From: QVMM01 sp047030855
Lineage (GTDB): Bacteria > Bacteroidota > Bacteroidia > Bacteroidales > Dysgonomonadaceae
DNA length: 64,000 nucleotides
Direction: 5' to 3'
Assembly: GCA_047030855.1 (NCBI GenBank)
Contig: JBKYIJ010000008.1
Span: 1,984,001-2,048,000 of the forward strand
Part shown: positions 20,101-29,983 of the stretch, piece after piece
How the letters are laid out: every line of letters starts with the position of its first letter
Numbering within the stretch: the first letter of the stretch is position 1
The notes under the pieces: model-generated
The model's database searches: none
Told to the model about the DNA's origin: nothing
The model's input: only the letters and a program-made list of their open reading frames with translations
Position numbers and translations under genes: made by a program

Positions 20101-20385
20101 GGTTCTGACCGTTTTGTTGAAGACGCTTCTTTCCTTCGTCTTAAAACATTGACTTTGAGATATAATGTCCCGAAAAGCGTTATAGCAAAATGGGGATTGA
20201 GCAGATTACAGGTATTCTGTACCGGATACGACTTGCTCACTTGGACTGATTATACCGGACAAGATCCTGAAGTGAAATTAGGAAAAGACGGTAACTACGA
20301 TTCCAGTATTTATATGGTTTCGAAAGACAATTCGTATACGCCTAAATCCATGAGCTTTTTATTTGGTATAAGTATAAGCTATTAA
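17125..20385 (+). CDS. SusC/RagA-type TonB-linked outer-membrane transporter (SusC-1)
   Basis: A 1086-residue TonB-dependent transporter. It has a signal peptide (residues 1-23, ending MNAQ) and a carboxypeptidase-like domain (GVIKDKTGETVIGATVQ, VVFSMIGYKT). The plug carries the SusC signatures SSIRIRGTSSLNASNDPLIVV and IEVLKDAAATAIWGSKGASG. A 22-strand-type barrel ends in FLFGISISY. It probably imports a glycan or peptide bound by the adjacent SusD. The ATG at 17125 is preceded by AAAGGA; the TTG at 17107 directly abuts the FAS1-1 stop and is less likely. Confidence 0.95.
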   Translation: MKIFRSIIILLICFVASTAMNAQNILTGVIKDKTGETVIGATVQIENKDHRSLLGTLSGLDGDFRLQVPNENNLTVVFSMIGYKTQRVKYTGQKTINIVFEEDSYTLDNIEVVAKRVERNSVGLTQREVVSSTQKVEMSMLETAPVSSIEDALQGRMANVDIITSAEPGSSSSIRIRGTSSLNASNDPLIVVDGVPYATSIGDDFEFATANTEDFGALLNIPPNDIESIEVLKDAAATAIWGSKGASGVLLINTKKGRSGKTSYSLDLKYEYGKERNSIPMLKSSQYVAMIQDAIWNSVGDYGTTSGKSLELFKLLYDTKEIGFDPTWIYFKEYNQETDWVDEIKQSKYAFETNFSMSGGGEKAIYRLSLGYRNEEGTTVGTGFERISASFNLTYKFSTKLDVTTDFSFVNSDKDDNWINPRGHAQNKMPNMSPYYIDKNGHRTKEYFTIPNFQGNPSVSDGKIGGSYNPVAMVHESKNNTVATDSRFNFMLHYKIIQGLDYRATVGLNLRKNKNKKFLPQSVTGLPWTDKWFNRSSDLITNNTYLYTENKLIYVGYIGEDHKITGTLAMQTNDTKSSSYQSEVSGNASSSTSDPTAGGSIAEMKSGESQARDLGFIGNVHYAYKDRYMVNGGYRYEASSAMGADNRWGGFPTVGLAWVPSEEAFLKSQNWMSFLKIRASWGKSGKAPSGSYNYIGTFTAITPGYIDLPAVQPNQMQLDKLKWETVTLKNIGLDLSLFNDKVMVTADIYKNETEDLLQKDYVIPSTTGFGKIKWFNSGKMTNEGWEFRFDVEAFKNKEWRVGVNFNIAQNKNKVNEMPSNVMDYVYEPKNGYYAYNVRIGDPLGSFYGYKYKGVYQNESETYARDNSGNLILDINGNPVYVTNIDERVYPGDAKYEDINGDGIINQYDIVYLGNSMPRITGGGGFDISYKDFMLSAFFHGRYGQKVINQTRISTENMYGTSNQSEAVLKRWRYEGDNTDIPRALYGKGYNYLGSDRFVEDASFLRLKTLTLRYNVPKSVIAKWGLSRLQVFCTGYDLLTWTDYTGQDPEVKLGKDGNYDSSIYMVSKDNSYTPKSMSFLFGISISY

Positions 20386-20398
20386 AATTGATGATATT

Positions 20399-21907
20399 AT
20401 GAAAAAAATAAAAATATATTTTGTATCTGTTTTAGTGTCACTGGCTTTCATGTCTTGTGATGACTGGTTGGATCTTGAGCCGAATAATGCTCAGACAGCC
20501 AAACAGTATTGGAATACGACTAAGGATGTACAATCCGTTGTAGGCGCCAGCTATGTAAAACTACGCGAGAGTGTCGATTACCTTTATATATGGGGTGAGG
20601 CGAGAGGTACGGGACTTGATGTCCTTACTGTTGCCGATTCTGATATGAAAGGCGTGCTGGATATAAAAGAGCTGAAGGCTACCGATAAGAATAAATATGT
20701 GAAATGGTCGTCGATATATGAGATTATCAAGATGACGAATTCTGTTTTAAAATATGCTCCTGAAGTCCTTAAGAAAGATCCGTCTTTCACTCAGGCAGAA
20801 ATGAACGGATATTTTTCAGAAGTTTATTTCGTGCGTGCGTTGGCTTATTTCTATTTGGTAAGGACGTTTAAAGAAGTTCCATTGATCTTGGAACCATACG
20901 TGGATGACAAGCAGTCTTTTAACTTCCCGAAATCATCAGAAGATGCTATTCTCAAACAGATAACCGAAGATTTGATATTGGCTTTAAAAAGCGCTAAGGA
21001 ATATTATCCCGAAGTGGATAATAACAATCCTGCCAATACGAAAGGTCGTGCCACAGTCTGGTCTATAAACGCTTTGTTGGCTGATATATACCTGTGGCAG
21101 GGAGATTATGATAAATGTATTGATGCTTGTGATGTGTTGCTAAAATCTAACAGGCTCGGACTTTTATCTACCAGCAAATGGTTTACCAATTATTATCCCG
21201 GAAATTCGAATGAATCTATATTCGAGATACAATACAGTTATTCAAAAAGCCAGACGAATAAGTTTCTTGAATGGTTCTATACTAAACAAAGATATGCGGT
21301 TTCTTTAAACACTATTTCTCTGTATGAAGAAACTACGCCTTTAGGCGATATCAGAGGAGAAAAAGGCACATTTATAGGATCTTATGCATGGAAATATATG
21401 GGTAAAGATTTTAACGACAGTGAGGGTTCTACCCTTATGATAAGGAATACTGGTACCGAAAACGATCAGAACTTTATTCTTTATCGTTTGGCGGATATAT
21501 ATCTGATGAAAGCCGAAGCTCTGATCATGAAAGGCGGTGAAACAAACTGGGACGATGCCGTTGAACTTATTGCTAAAATAAGGGAAAGAGCCGGCATTGT
21601 TGAAAATTTAACAAAGCCATCGACAGAAACAGAGATGATAAATCTGCTTATGGGCGAAAGAATGCGTGAATTCTGTGGCGAAGGGAAAGCTTGGTTTGAT
21701 TTGTTGAGGATAGCTAAACGCGACAATTATAAGTATAAGGACTATATGATAACTCAGGTAATGGCTTCTTTGAACCCGCAAACCGCTGAGATTGTCCGTT
21801 CTAAATTGTTGAACGAAGGCTCACATTATTTGCCTATTCATAATGATGAAATCAGCGCAAATAAGTTATTGGAACAGAACTCTTATTATAAGAGCTTAGG
21901 ATATTAA
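20399..21907 (+). CDS. SusD/RagB-type nutrient-binding lipoprotein (SusD-1)
   Basis: A 502-residue lipoprotein: the signal peptide ends FMSC (Cys20) and continues DDWLDLEPNN, the usual SusD start. TPR-like helices follow (YFSEVYFVRALAYFYLVRTF), then GRATVWSINALLADIYLWQGDY and the C-terminal ERMREFCGEGKAWFDLLRIAK block typical of the family. It caps the SusC-1 barrel at the cell surface and binds the substrate. It starts 13 bases after the SusC-1 stop. Confidence 0.95.
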   Translation: MKKIKIYFVSVLVSLAFMSCDDWLDLEPNNAQTAKQYWNTTKDVQSVVGASYVKLRESVDYLYIWGEARGTGLDVLTVADSDMKGVLDIKELKATDKNKYVKWSSIYEIIKMTNSVLKYAPEVLKKDPSFTQAEMNGYFSEVYFVRALAYFYLVRTFKEVPLILEPYVDDKQSFNFPKSSEDAILKQITEDLILALKSAKEYYPEVDNNNPANTKGRATVWSINALLADIYLWQGDYDKCIDACDVLLKSNRLGLLSTSKWFTNYYPGNSNESIFEIQYSYSKSQTNKFLEWFYTKQRYAVSLNTISLYEETTPLGDIRGEKGTFIGSYAWKYMGKDFNDSEGSTLMIRNTGTENDQNFILYRLADIYLMKAEALIMKGGETNWDDAVELIAKIRERAGIVENLTKPSTETEMINLLMGERMREFCGEGKAWFDLLRIAKRDNYKYKDYMITQVMASLNPQTAEIVRSKLLNEGSHYLPIHNDEISANKLLEQNSYYKSLGY

Positions 21908-21928
21908 AACAAGAAAAAACAGAATATT

Positions 21929-23465
21929 ATGAAAAAGTTATCAATATTACTTATGTCGGTACTGCTTTTGTTTGTGTCGTGCGACGACCCGAATGAAAAT
22001 AATATGTTCCCGACAATTGACGAATATCCGGCTTCGTCATGGCTGAACAAGCATCCGGAAAAATTTTCGCAATGGACAAATCTTTTGAGGTATACAAGTC
22101 TGTATAATACGTTGAATCTGAACGAGAATTATACGATCTTCGTTCCTACGGACAGTGCCGTATCTACTTATTTGAAGAAAAATAATTACGGTTCAATAGA
22201 GTCCATTCCTTTAGAAGAAGCTATTTTGTTAGTTAAATATCATACTATCAGAAAGAAGGTATATACGCAGGCTGAATTTAGCAGCGGAATGATACCTGAT
22301 ACTACGGCAACGGGAGATTATCTTTCCATTGAATTTAGAGAAGGAGGGCTCGATGATATATATGTAAACGGAGAAGCCAGAATCGAGCAGTTGGATATAA
22401 TGGTTACGAATGGAGTAATCCATTCTCTTGGCAATGTTTTAACCCCGATCACTGAAACTGTTTGGGACAGAATTAATAATGACGGAGATTATTCGATAAT
22501 GGCTGAAGCGATCCGATTGTCGGGATATGCCGAACGATTGTCAAAAGTATCCGAAGGATGGTTGAAGACGAATTATACCTTATTTGCTGTTCCTGATAAC
22601 GTATACAAGCGTGAAGGTATCAATAGTATAGCTGATCTTCAGAATAAATATCCGGGAGACGAGTTGATTAAATACATAGAGTATCATTTGTTCGATCAGA
22701 GAATAGACTACGATGCTCTTGCCACGTTTGAAGAAGGACAAAGTTCCAAAAACATTGCTCCGTTGGCTCATGCCGAATTGATTAATATATCTGCATTCGG
22801 CGGAAGCGTTTATATAAATTATGATAAGGTATTGAAAAAAGGTATTCGGATAACGGATTCCAATATTAATACTAAAAATGGATTTATCCATGTTATTGAT
22901 GATATGATGCCGATTTTCACTCCCGATCCCGCAGGAGTTACATGGGAGTTAACAGATTTTGCTTCTGTTGCGGGAATAGCGAAAGATTATCGTAAAAAGA
23001 ACCTTAAATCGGCAGCGACAACAATATTTGCAGAAGGCACTATTCCTGAATATAAATGGGGAACTGTTCTTCCGGAAAGTATGTATAATGCAGTAATGTA
23101 CCGTGTTTTTCCATCTACGGACGCAACGTATAATCAGGTGGTTTATAATGATGCTTTAGCTCTCAATCTGAGAAACTATGGTTGGATTGACATAAAAACT
23201 CCTACGATTGTTAAAGGGAAGTATGAAGTCAGCGTGTTTGCGCAAAGCAAGAATAAGAATAAGAACGGAAAATTCATGGCTTATTTTGACGGAAAGCAGA
23301 TAGGGGGGAGAAATTACAACGCACGATAGTAAATCAAATACTTTTGTTGCACGCAAATTAGGAACCGTAACGTTTGATTCTTCCATAGAGCATACTTTCA
23401 GAATTATGCAAACCGACGATATAGAAATTGTGCTGGATTATATTCAGTTTAATCCTGTGAAATAA
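21929..23465 (+). CDS. FAS1 domain lipoprotein, two domains (FAS1-2), frameshifted
   Basis: A lipoprotein with its signal ending FVSC (Cys18) followed by DDPNENN. Two FAS1 motifs are visible (YTIFVPTDSAV, YTLFAVPDNVY), then a C-terminal beta-rich region of about 150 residues that could be a binding module. As written it stops at 23329. Dropping one G from the G6 run at 23303-23308 continues the frame through SNTFVARKLGTVTFDSSIE to a stop at 23465, giving 511 residues with the natural end IVLDYIQFNPVK. The continuation is clearly coding, so this is an indel, not a true C-terminus. Confidence 0.82.
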
Positions 23466-23490
23466 TTATAACTATAAAATGCAAAATACG

Positions 23491-25087
23491 ATGAAAAAAA
23501 ATATATTTATTAATAACTGTTTGTGCGTGCTTGTTTTCGGCATGTTCGGATGACTGGGACGATCATTACAAGACAAGACCCGATAACGAGGAAATGTCTC
23601 CGTTGACTCTTAAAGAATATTTTGAAGGTAATTCCTCATATTCTAAGTTCTATGAATTATTGAAGTCCACAGGCGTTGCCGATGAGTTGGGGAAAGACCA
23701 GTATCTGACTGTCTGGGCTATAGATAACGATCATTATGATTACACAGGATTGGAGTCATTAAATGACTCGTTAGTCGCAAAATATCATGTCTGTAACCTG
23801 TCTTTTGGACTGAATGATCTGAAAGACGGATTGAGAATAAGGGCGTTAAACGGGAAATATGTAACCATATATGAGGATGGAAACGCTTTTGAAGTAAACA
23901 GAGTAAAAATTACTTCGAGCCTGCGGTTTAAGAATGGAACCGTACATGTTATATCTTCATTATTAGAACCTAAGAATAATATTTTTGATTATTTACAATC
24001 CTTAAGCGATGATTATTCGATCATCAGGGATTCTATAATGTATTATAACATCAAGGTATTTGATAAGGCAAACAGTGTTCCTATCGGAGTCGATGCTTCG
24101 GGAAGTACGATATACGATTCTGTATTTTACATGAATAATCCTTTATTTGAAAAAGCGGATCTGACATCCGAGTATAAAAATTTTACGGCTTTTATACCCA
24201 GTAACAGGGTTATTGAAGATTGCTTTGAAAAATTGGATGAACAATATAAAAGCATGAATCAGCTATTCCAGCTTAAAGACACGTTGACTGCGATCAACTG
24301 GATAAAGGAAGCGATCTTTCATAATGGAGCAGTAGAAGATTACGGGACAGTTACCGATTTGAATTCTGCTTTTGGAAAAGTCTGGAGAACAACAGTTCAG
24401 CAGGTAGATTTGAATTCTCGACAAGATATGAGCAACGGTTTGATATATGACGTTCAGAAGATCAAAATTCCGAATGGTATTATAATTACCAGAATAAAAT
24501 CACTGATTTATTATTATGACTTTTTATCGGCTGAGGATCAGGCTACTCTATATATTGCAAGAGGTTTAAAACCCGGTGAATATTTAAAATCAGCTACTTT
24601 CGATAAAGATCCCAAAGGCGAACCTTATATGCTGTTGACAGCGGCGGGTGATCCGAATAGTGATGATGAATTTTCCGTAGAATTTCCGCCGTTAGAATTT
24701 GATAAAGAAACCCAAGAGTCTTCGGTGATGCAGGTTCCCGTAGGAGAATATAAATTGTATTTGGGTTTTAGAAGTACGGCACATCCTTATGTAGATGTTT
24801 ATTTTGAATCGGGGGACGGTTATGTTCCCATGACAAGTAATGCCATAAAAGTTGCGAGTGAATTAAAAATCAGTGATTCAAGTCCGTGGAATTATGATAG
24901 GGTTACGGAAACCGAGTCGAGCAAATATAACGGGCTTGGCGGTTTTGTCGGAAATGTGACTGTTACGGGTAATGAAATGGGTTCTTTTAGGTTAAAGGTG
25001 AAATTTAACAGAGCCAATACAGCCGGTTCAGCCAAGACTTTAAGTATGTATCACTGGGCATTGAAACCAACGGAGAATAATTATTAA
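23491..25087 (+). CDS. FAS1 domain lipoprotein, two domains (FAS1-3), frameshifted in the signal peptide
   Basis: The open frame runs from about 23495 but has no good start. One base fewer in the A8 run (23494-23501) joins the ATG at 23491 to it. This restores a classic lipoprotein signal, MKKIYLLITVCACLFSAC (Cys18), followed by SDDWDDHY. The repaired protein has 531 residues with two FAS1-like domains (LTVWAIDNDHY, FTAFIPSNRVI) and a C-terminal jelly-roll-like region (GEYKLYLGFRSTAHPYVDVY) that may bind a ligand. It lies 25 bases after the repaired FAS1-2 stop and 15 bases before SusC-2. Confidence 0.82.
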
Positions 25088-25102
25088 AATTGGACGAGAC
25101 TT

Positions 25103-28100
25103 ATGAAAAGAAATCAATTTATACAAACCCTGATAATATTAATAGGATTGTTTTTACTGAATATCCAGATTGCATATCCACAGCAGGGACATCAGTTGTC
25201 GGGTACAGTAAAATCTCCTTATTCGAACGAACCTATTAAGGGTGCTGTAATTACTGTCCCCGGCGTACAGGAAGTTGCTCAGACAGACAGCTTAGGTTCT
25301 TTTTCCTTAGAGATTGTATCTCCTCAGGGAACTCTTGAAATTTGGGCTCCCGGATATTATACTTCAAAGATTCCGATAATGGAGCGGTCATACATTGACG
25401 TGGTTCTGATTCCTCAGGATAAATTCAATTATAACGAAACTCTTTTAAAACCGTTGGAAATTGATGAATTGCAGAATAAATCGACGGCGATAACCAATCT
25501 GAGTAAAGATAATTTTGTTATGGGTAGTACATCCATTGAGCAGGCTATATACAATGCATTCCCCGGTTTGCGATCGGTAAACAAAAGCGGTACTCCCGGA
25601 GAAGGTGCTTATATGAATTCGAGAGGCGTCAGATCTTTTATAAGCAATTCGGCACCGTTGATAGTTATAAACGGCGTACCTCAAATGCCGGATATGAGCG
25701 ACTCTTATATTGTAAGCGGATACTCTAACAGTGTTTTGAATGCCATTAATCCGAATGATGTCAAAAATATCAGTTATCTGAAAGGAAGCGAAGCTACGAC
25801 TTATGGTTCGTTGGGTTCTAACGGCGTTATACTGATCGAAACGGAAAATGCGGCAGACCAGCAAACCCGGGTTCAGTTTACAGGACAATACGGGCTTGCT
25901 ACGAATAATTCTACATTACCCGTTTTCGGAACTGAAGATTTCAAGTCTTATATAGGAAATATCGCTCTGACAAGATATCCCGATCCTGCCGATGTTTTAA
26001 ATCAGTTCCCTTTCCTTCAGGATGAAAATAATTATTACCAAAGTTTTCTGTATAACAATAATACCGATTGGCAGGATAAGATTTACAACACAGCGTTCGT
26101 TACCGATAACCAACTGAGAGTTAAGGGTGGGGATGCTATTGCCGTATATGACTTGTCGCTCGGATATTTTAATCAGAACGGAGTTGTAAAGAATACGGAT
26201 TTTACCAGATACCACGCTCGCCTTAACGGAAATGTGAACGTAAGCAGGAAGGTCGATGTTTTTGCATCTATGGCTATGGCTTATATGACAAGTACATATC
26301 AGGAACAGGGAATGATCCGTGAAACCAATCCTTTATTGGCTGCTTTGGCTAAATCTCCGTTGCGTAATCCGTACAACAAGGATCAATATGGTAATGTTCT
26401 GCCCGAATTTGCACCGGTTAAAGATGCTAATGGCATTATATATGAAAACGACGGCGTTAGCAATCCGTTAGCCATAGTGAAAAGTACCGATATGGAAGGT
26501 ACAAGTTATGATGTGCTGCTAAGCGGAGGTATCAATTATAAAATAAATCAGGATATAAAATTGACCGGTTTAGTCGGATTCTATTATAATTATAACCGTT
26601 CCAACGTATTTATTCCCGGAGTAGATGATAAGGCTATCATGCCGTTATCGGAAGGATTTGCCAATAATACGGTGAAAGTCGGCATCAAGGAAACACATAA
26701 TTTCTATTATAATATAAACGGATCGTGGAATAAAAAGCTGGACAATGTGCATAATATTAAAGCAAAAGCAGGTTGGCAGGCGATGACAACGCGAAGGGAA
26801 TATGATGCGGGAGAAGGACGCAATACAGCCTCCGATTATTATCAGAACCTCGACAATACGAATTCTTCAGGGAGAAGCTTTAACGGATACATTAATAAAT
26901 GGAATTGGATGAACTTCTTTGCCAATGCGGATTATAATTATAATAACCTGTTTTACGGAGGAGTAAGCTTCTCGCTTGACGGTTCGTCCTCAATAGGCGG
27001 CGATGCATCGAGATTCCATCTTTACCCTTCGGTAAATGCAGGCTGGAATATAAAGAATATGCCTTGGCTGATCGACTCGAATCTGATAAATCGTTTGACT
27101 CTCAGAACTGAATATGTTTCAACAGGGAACAGCAGTTTCTCTTCCATGCTCAGTAAATATTATTTCAGAACGCAGCAGTTTCAACAACTGTCGGGAATCG
27201 TGAGAGCCGGCATTCCAAATACCAAGATTGAACCTGAAAAAACAGGTACATTTAACATAGGTTTGGATGTCAGCTTATTGAATAATTCGATAGACCTGAC
27301 ATTGGATGTCTACACAAGTACAACCAGTAATGTTATCTTGGATAAATACATATCGTCAGCCTTCGGTTCTAATGTTTTGTACGATAATGTTGTTAAGATC
27401 AGAAACCAAGGTATAGAAGTAGGACTGCAAGGATATATTATCCGTACGAAAGATATCAAATGGTTGATTGGAGGAACGATAGCCCATAACAAAAATAAAA
27501 TTAAGAGTCTGGGCGGAGAATCCGATAAGATCATAGAGCTTGCGGACGGATCGGCATTGATCAGTCGTAAAGGCGAATCGGTTTACAGTTTTTATGGCTA
27601 TAAGACAGCCGGAGTATATGCTTCAACCAGTGCGGCGAAAGAAGACGGATATACGAATTATGCAGGTACGCCGTTCGGTGCAGGAGATATCAGATTTGTC
27701 GATACGGATGGGGATAAAGTGATAGATTCTGAAGACCGTGTGATTTTAGGTAATGCAGATCCTAATATTTTTGGAAGATTCTATACTTCCGTTTCTTACA
27801 AAGGCTTTACTCTGACAGCTAACTTTGCATATAGCCAAGGAAACAAAGCATATAATGCCGTTAGACGCAATTCTGAATCTATGAAGAATTTTGACAACCA
27901 ATTGGAGTCTGTCAACAGAAGATGGGTTCGTGAAGGACAGATAACCGATATGCCGAGAGCCGTATATGGGGATCCAATGAACAACAGCCGCTTTTCGGAC
28001 AGATGGATCGAAGACGCTTCTTTCGTGAAATTGAAAGAACTTACTTTGAGCTATACTTTCGATAAGGACTTTATCAAATTCCTGCAAGGCGGAACATTTT

Positions 28101-28252
28101 ATGTCAGCGGAGAAAATTTAGCTACTTGGACTAAATATCTGGGCTTGGATCCTGAGTTCTCTTACAATTATAACCCAATGTATCAAGGCTTCGATTATGG
28201 AAAAATCGCGCAGCCGATCAACGTGAAGTTTGGCGTTAATTTACAATTCTAA
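25103..28252 (+). CDS. SusC/RagA-type TonB-linked outer-membrane transporter (SusC-2)
   Basis: A 1049-residue transporter with a signal peptide (about residues 1-28). Its regulatory domain (LSGTVKSPYSNEPIKGAVIT) is diverged from that of SusC-1. The plug shows RGVRSFISNSAPLIVINGVP and ISYLKGSEATTYGSLGSNGV, and the barrel ends NVKFGVNLQF. It is a distinct paralogue rather than a recent copy of SusC-1, as the plugs differ at most positions. It likely forms a pair with the SusD gene 13 bases downstream. Confidence 0.93.
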   Translation: MKRNQFIQTLIILIGLFLLNIQIAYPQQGHQLSGTVKSPYSNEPIKGAVITVPGVQEVAQTDSLGSFSLEIVSPQGTLEIWAPGYYTSKIPIMERSYIDVVLIPQDKFNYNETLLKPLEIDELQNKSTAITNLSKDNFVMGSTSIEQAIYNAFPGLRSVNKSGTPGEGAYMNSRGVRSFISNSAPLIVINGVPQMPDMSDSYIVSGYSNSVLNAINPNDVKNISYLKGSEATTYGSLGSNGVILIETENAADQQTRVQFTGQYGLATNNSTLPVFGTEDFKSYIGNIALTRYPDPADVLNQFPFLQDENNYYQSFLYNNNTDWQDKIYNTAFVTDNQLRVKGGDAIAVYDLSLGYFNQNGVVKNTDFTRYHARLNGNVNVSRKVDVFASMAMAYMTSTYQEQGMIRETNPLLAALAKSPLRNPYNKDQYGNVLPEFAPVKDANGIIYENDGVSNPLAIVKSTDMEGTSYDVLLSGGINYKINQDIKLTGLVGFYYNYNRSNVFIPGVDDKAIMPLSEGFANNTVKVGIKETHNFYYNINGSWNKKLDNVHNIKAKAGWQAMTTRREYDAGEGRNTASDYYQNLDNTNSSGRSFNGYINKWNWMNFFANADYNYNNLFYGGVSFSLDGSSSIGGDASRFHLYPSVNAGWNIKNMPWLIDSNLINRLTLRTEYVSTGNSSFSSMLSKYYFRTQQFQQLSGIVRAGIPNTKIEPEKTGTFNIGLDVSLLNNSIDLTLDVYTSTTSNVILDKYISSAFGSNVLYDNVVKIRNQGIEVGLQGYIIRTKDIKWLIGGTIAHNKNKIKSLGGESDKIIELADGSALISRKGESVYSFYGYKTAGVYASTSAAKEDGYTNYAGTPFGAGDIRFVDTDGDKVIDSEDRVILGNADPNIFGRFYTSVSYKGFTLTANFAYSQGNKAYNAVRRNSESMKNFDNQLESVNRRWVREGQITDMPRAVYGDPMNNSRFSDRWIEDASFVKLKELTLSYTFDKDFIKFLQGGTFYVSGENLATWTKYLGLDPEFSYNYNPMYQGFDYGKIAQPINVKFGVNLQF

Positions 28253-28265
28253 AAATCAGAAAATC

Positions 28266-29932
28266 ATGAAAAGATATTTTAATATTTTATTTATTGTTGC
28301 ACTCGGATTGATTGTTTCATCATGTGACGATTTTTTCGATGTCGATCCGGGAGATTCTCTGGACGGAGATGATTATCCGGGTTCTGTAACCGAACTTTAC
28401 TCAGGATATATGGGCGTAACGGCTAAGGTGCAGGCAGTGGCTGACAAGGCGATCTTCCTTGAAGGTCTGAGGGGTGATTTCTTAGAACCGACCCGGAATG
28501 CTACTGACGATATGATTGATCTTTATAATTACAATCCGATTAAAAAAAGATAATCAATTGGCAAACCCTGTTGGCTATTACGATGCAATTCTCAATGCGA
28601 ATGACTACATTAAAAATGCGACCGAATTTTTTGAGAAAAACCCCCACATCTTTGGATCAGGCTACATTCGACGCTCTTATATCGGGAGTATTACGCTACA
28701 AATGCTGGGCATACCTGATGTTGGCAAAGATATACGGCGAGGCTGTATGGATAGATGATCCTCTGATCGAATATCAGGATATTTCGAAATATCCGACTCT
28801 TGGTTTTAAGGAAGTAATAGGTAACTGTATAAATCTTATTGAAAAAGGTATAGTTATTACTGATTTCAGAGGCGAGGAACATGTAATCAGCGGAAAAATG
28901 AGAGTACGCTGGACAGAGATTTTAAATAACACGGATTTGGTTTGGAACAGATACTGTCCGCCTGCCGAAGCTTTGTTGACTGAGTTATACTTGTTCGACG
29001 AACAATATGATAACGCAATCCAGAGCGGTTTTGCAATGCTTCGTATAGGAGCTGAGGATAGCCAGACTAAACCAAGTTTTCAGATTACAAAGACTGAATG
29101 GAAAGGCGAATGGTTAAGCTTGTTCGGTAGTTTTACCAGAACCGAAGCCATTTTTATAATACAATATGATTATGATCAGAAACAGACAAATCATTTGATG
29201 GAATATTTTTCGAACGATCCTGCGAATAAATATTACCTGAAACCTACGCAGGTTACAATAGACAGGTATAAAAACGAAACAGGTGATGACGGATCTGCCG
29301 GCGATAAATACAGAGGATTCTCGAATGACGGCGTTAACGGAAAAACCGTAAAAATGGAAAACGGGGAATGGGTAGTCTGGAAATATACCGCTGCGCGGAG
29401 TTCTGCGGATAAAATTTATCGCAATGATGCGCCTATTACATTGTATCGGGCTCCGGATATTCATTTATGGCTTGCCGAAGCATTAGTTTACAAAGGACGT
29501 TTGGAAGAAGCTGTCGTTGCTTTCTATGACGGAGGTATCGAGAGTTATTATGACAAAGAATCGGGAATGTTTACAGGAAAATTCTCGGATTTTCCGGCGA
29601 CATTGTATAGCTCGAGCAGTGACGGGTCGTGTATGGGTATCAGAGGACGCGCAGGTTTGTTAAAGAAGGGTGGAGATATAATAAAGAATCCTTCTGCCAA
29701 CATTGAAGATGATCAGAGAAAGATAATTAATCTGTTGATAGAAGAAACCTGTATGGAGTCGGCCGGAGAGGCAAGAGCTCTTTACGCAATGCTGCGCGCT
29801 GCGAAACGCTGGAACGATCCGAGTTTTGTTGCTGACAAGGTAAGTGCTAAATATCCTGACGGCAAAAAGCAAGAAATGAAAAACAAATTGCAAAACAGCG
29901 AAAATTGGTTTATAAAATATAACCTGAAATAA
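28266..29932 (+). CDS. SusD/RagB-type lipoprotein (SusD-2), two frameshifts
   Basis: The signal peptide ends IVSSC (Cys20) followed by DDFFDVDPGD. The reading frame breaks twice: one excess A in the run 28542-28548 and one excess C in 28641-28645. Removing both joins NYNPIKKDNQLANPVGYYDA and FFEKNPTSLDQATFDALISG into one 554-residue SusD-like protein. The C-terminal ETCMESAGEARALYAMLRAAK block is typical of the family. It is the last gene of the locus, directly before a strong terminator. It is intact in design; the breaks look like run-length indels. Confidence 0.82.
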
Positions 29933-29936
29933 GAAT

Positions 29937-29968
29937 AAAAAAGGCTCACAAATCTGTGAGCCTTTTTT
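29937..29968. terminator. Bidirectional terminator after the FAS1/SusCD operon
   Basis: AAGGCTCACA pairs with TGTGAGCCTT around a 4-base loop. It is flanked by an A-run on the left and a T-run on the right (AAAAAAGG...CCTTTTTT), so it can stop both the plus-strand operon and the convergent exonuclease gene. Confidence 0.9.
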
Positions 29969-29983
29969 ATTTTATCTTGATTT

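Noticed and set aside
28516..28758. Separate small plus-strand gene inside SusD-2
   Set aside because: It is the middle segment of SusD-2 seen in a shifted frame.
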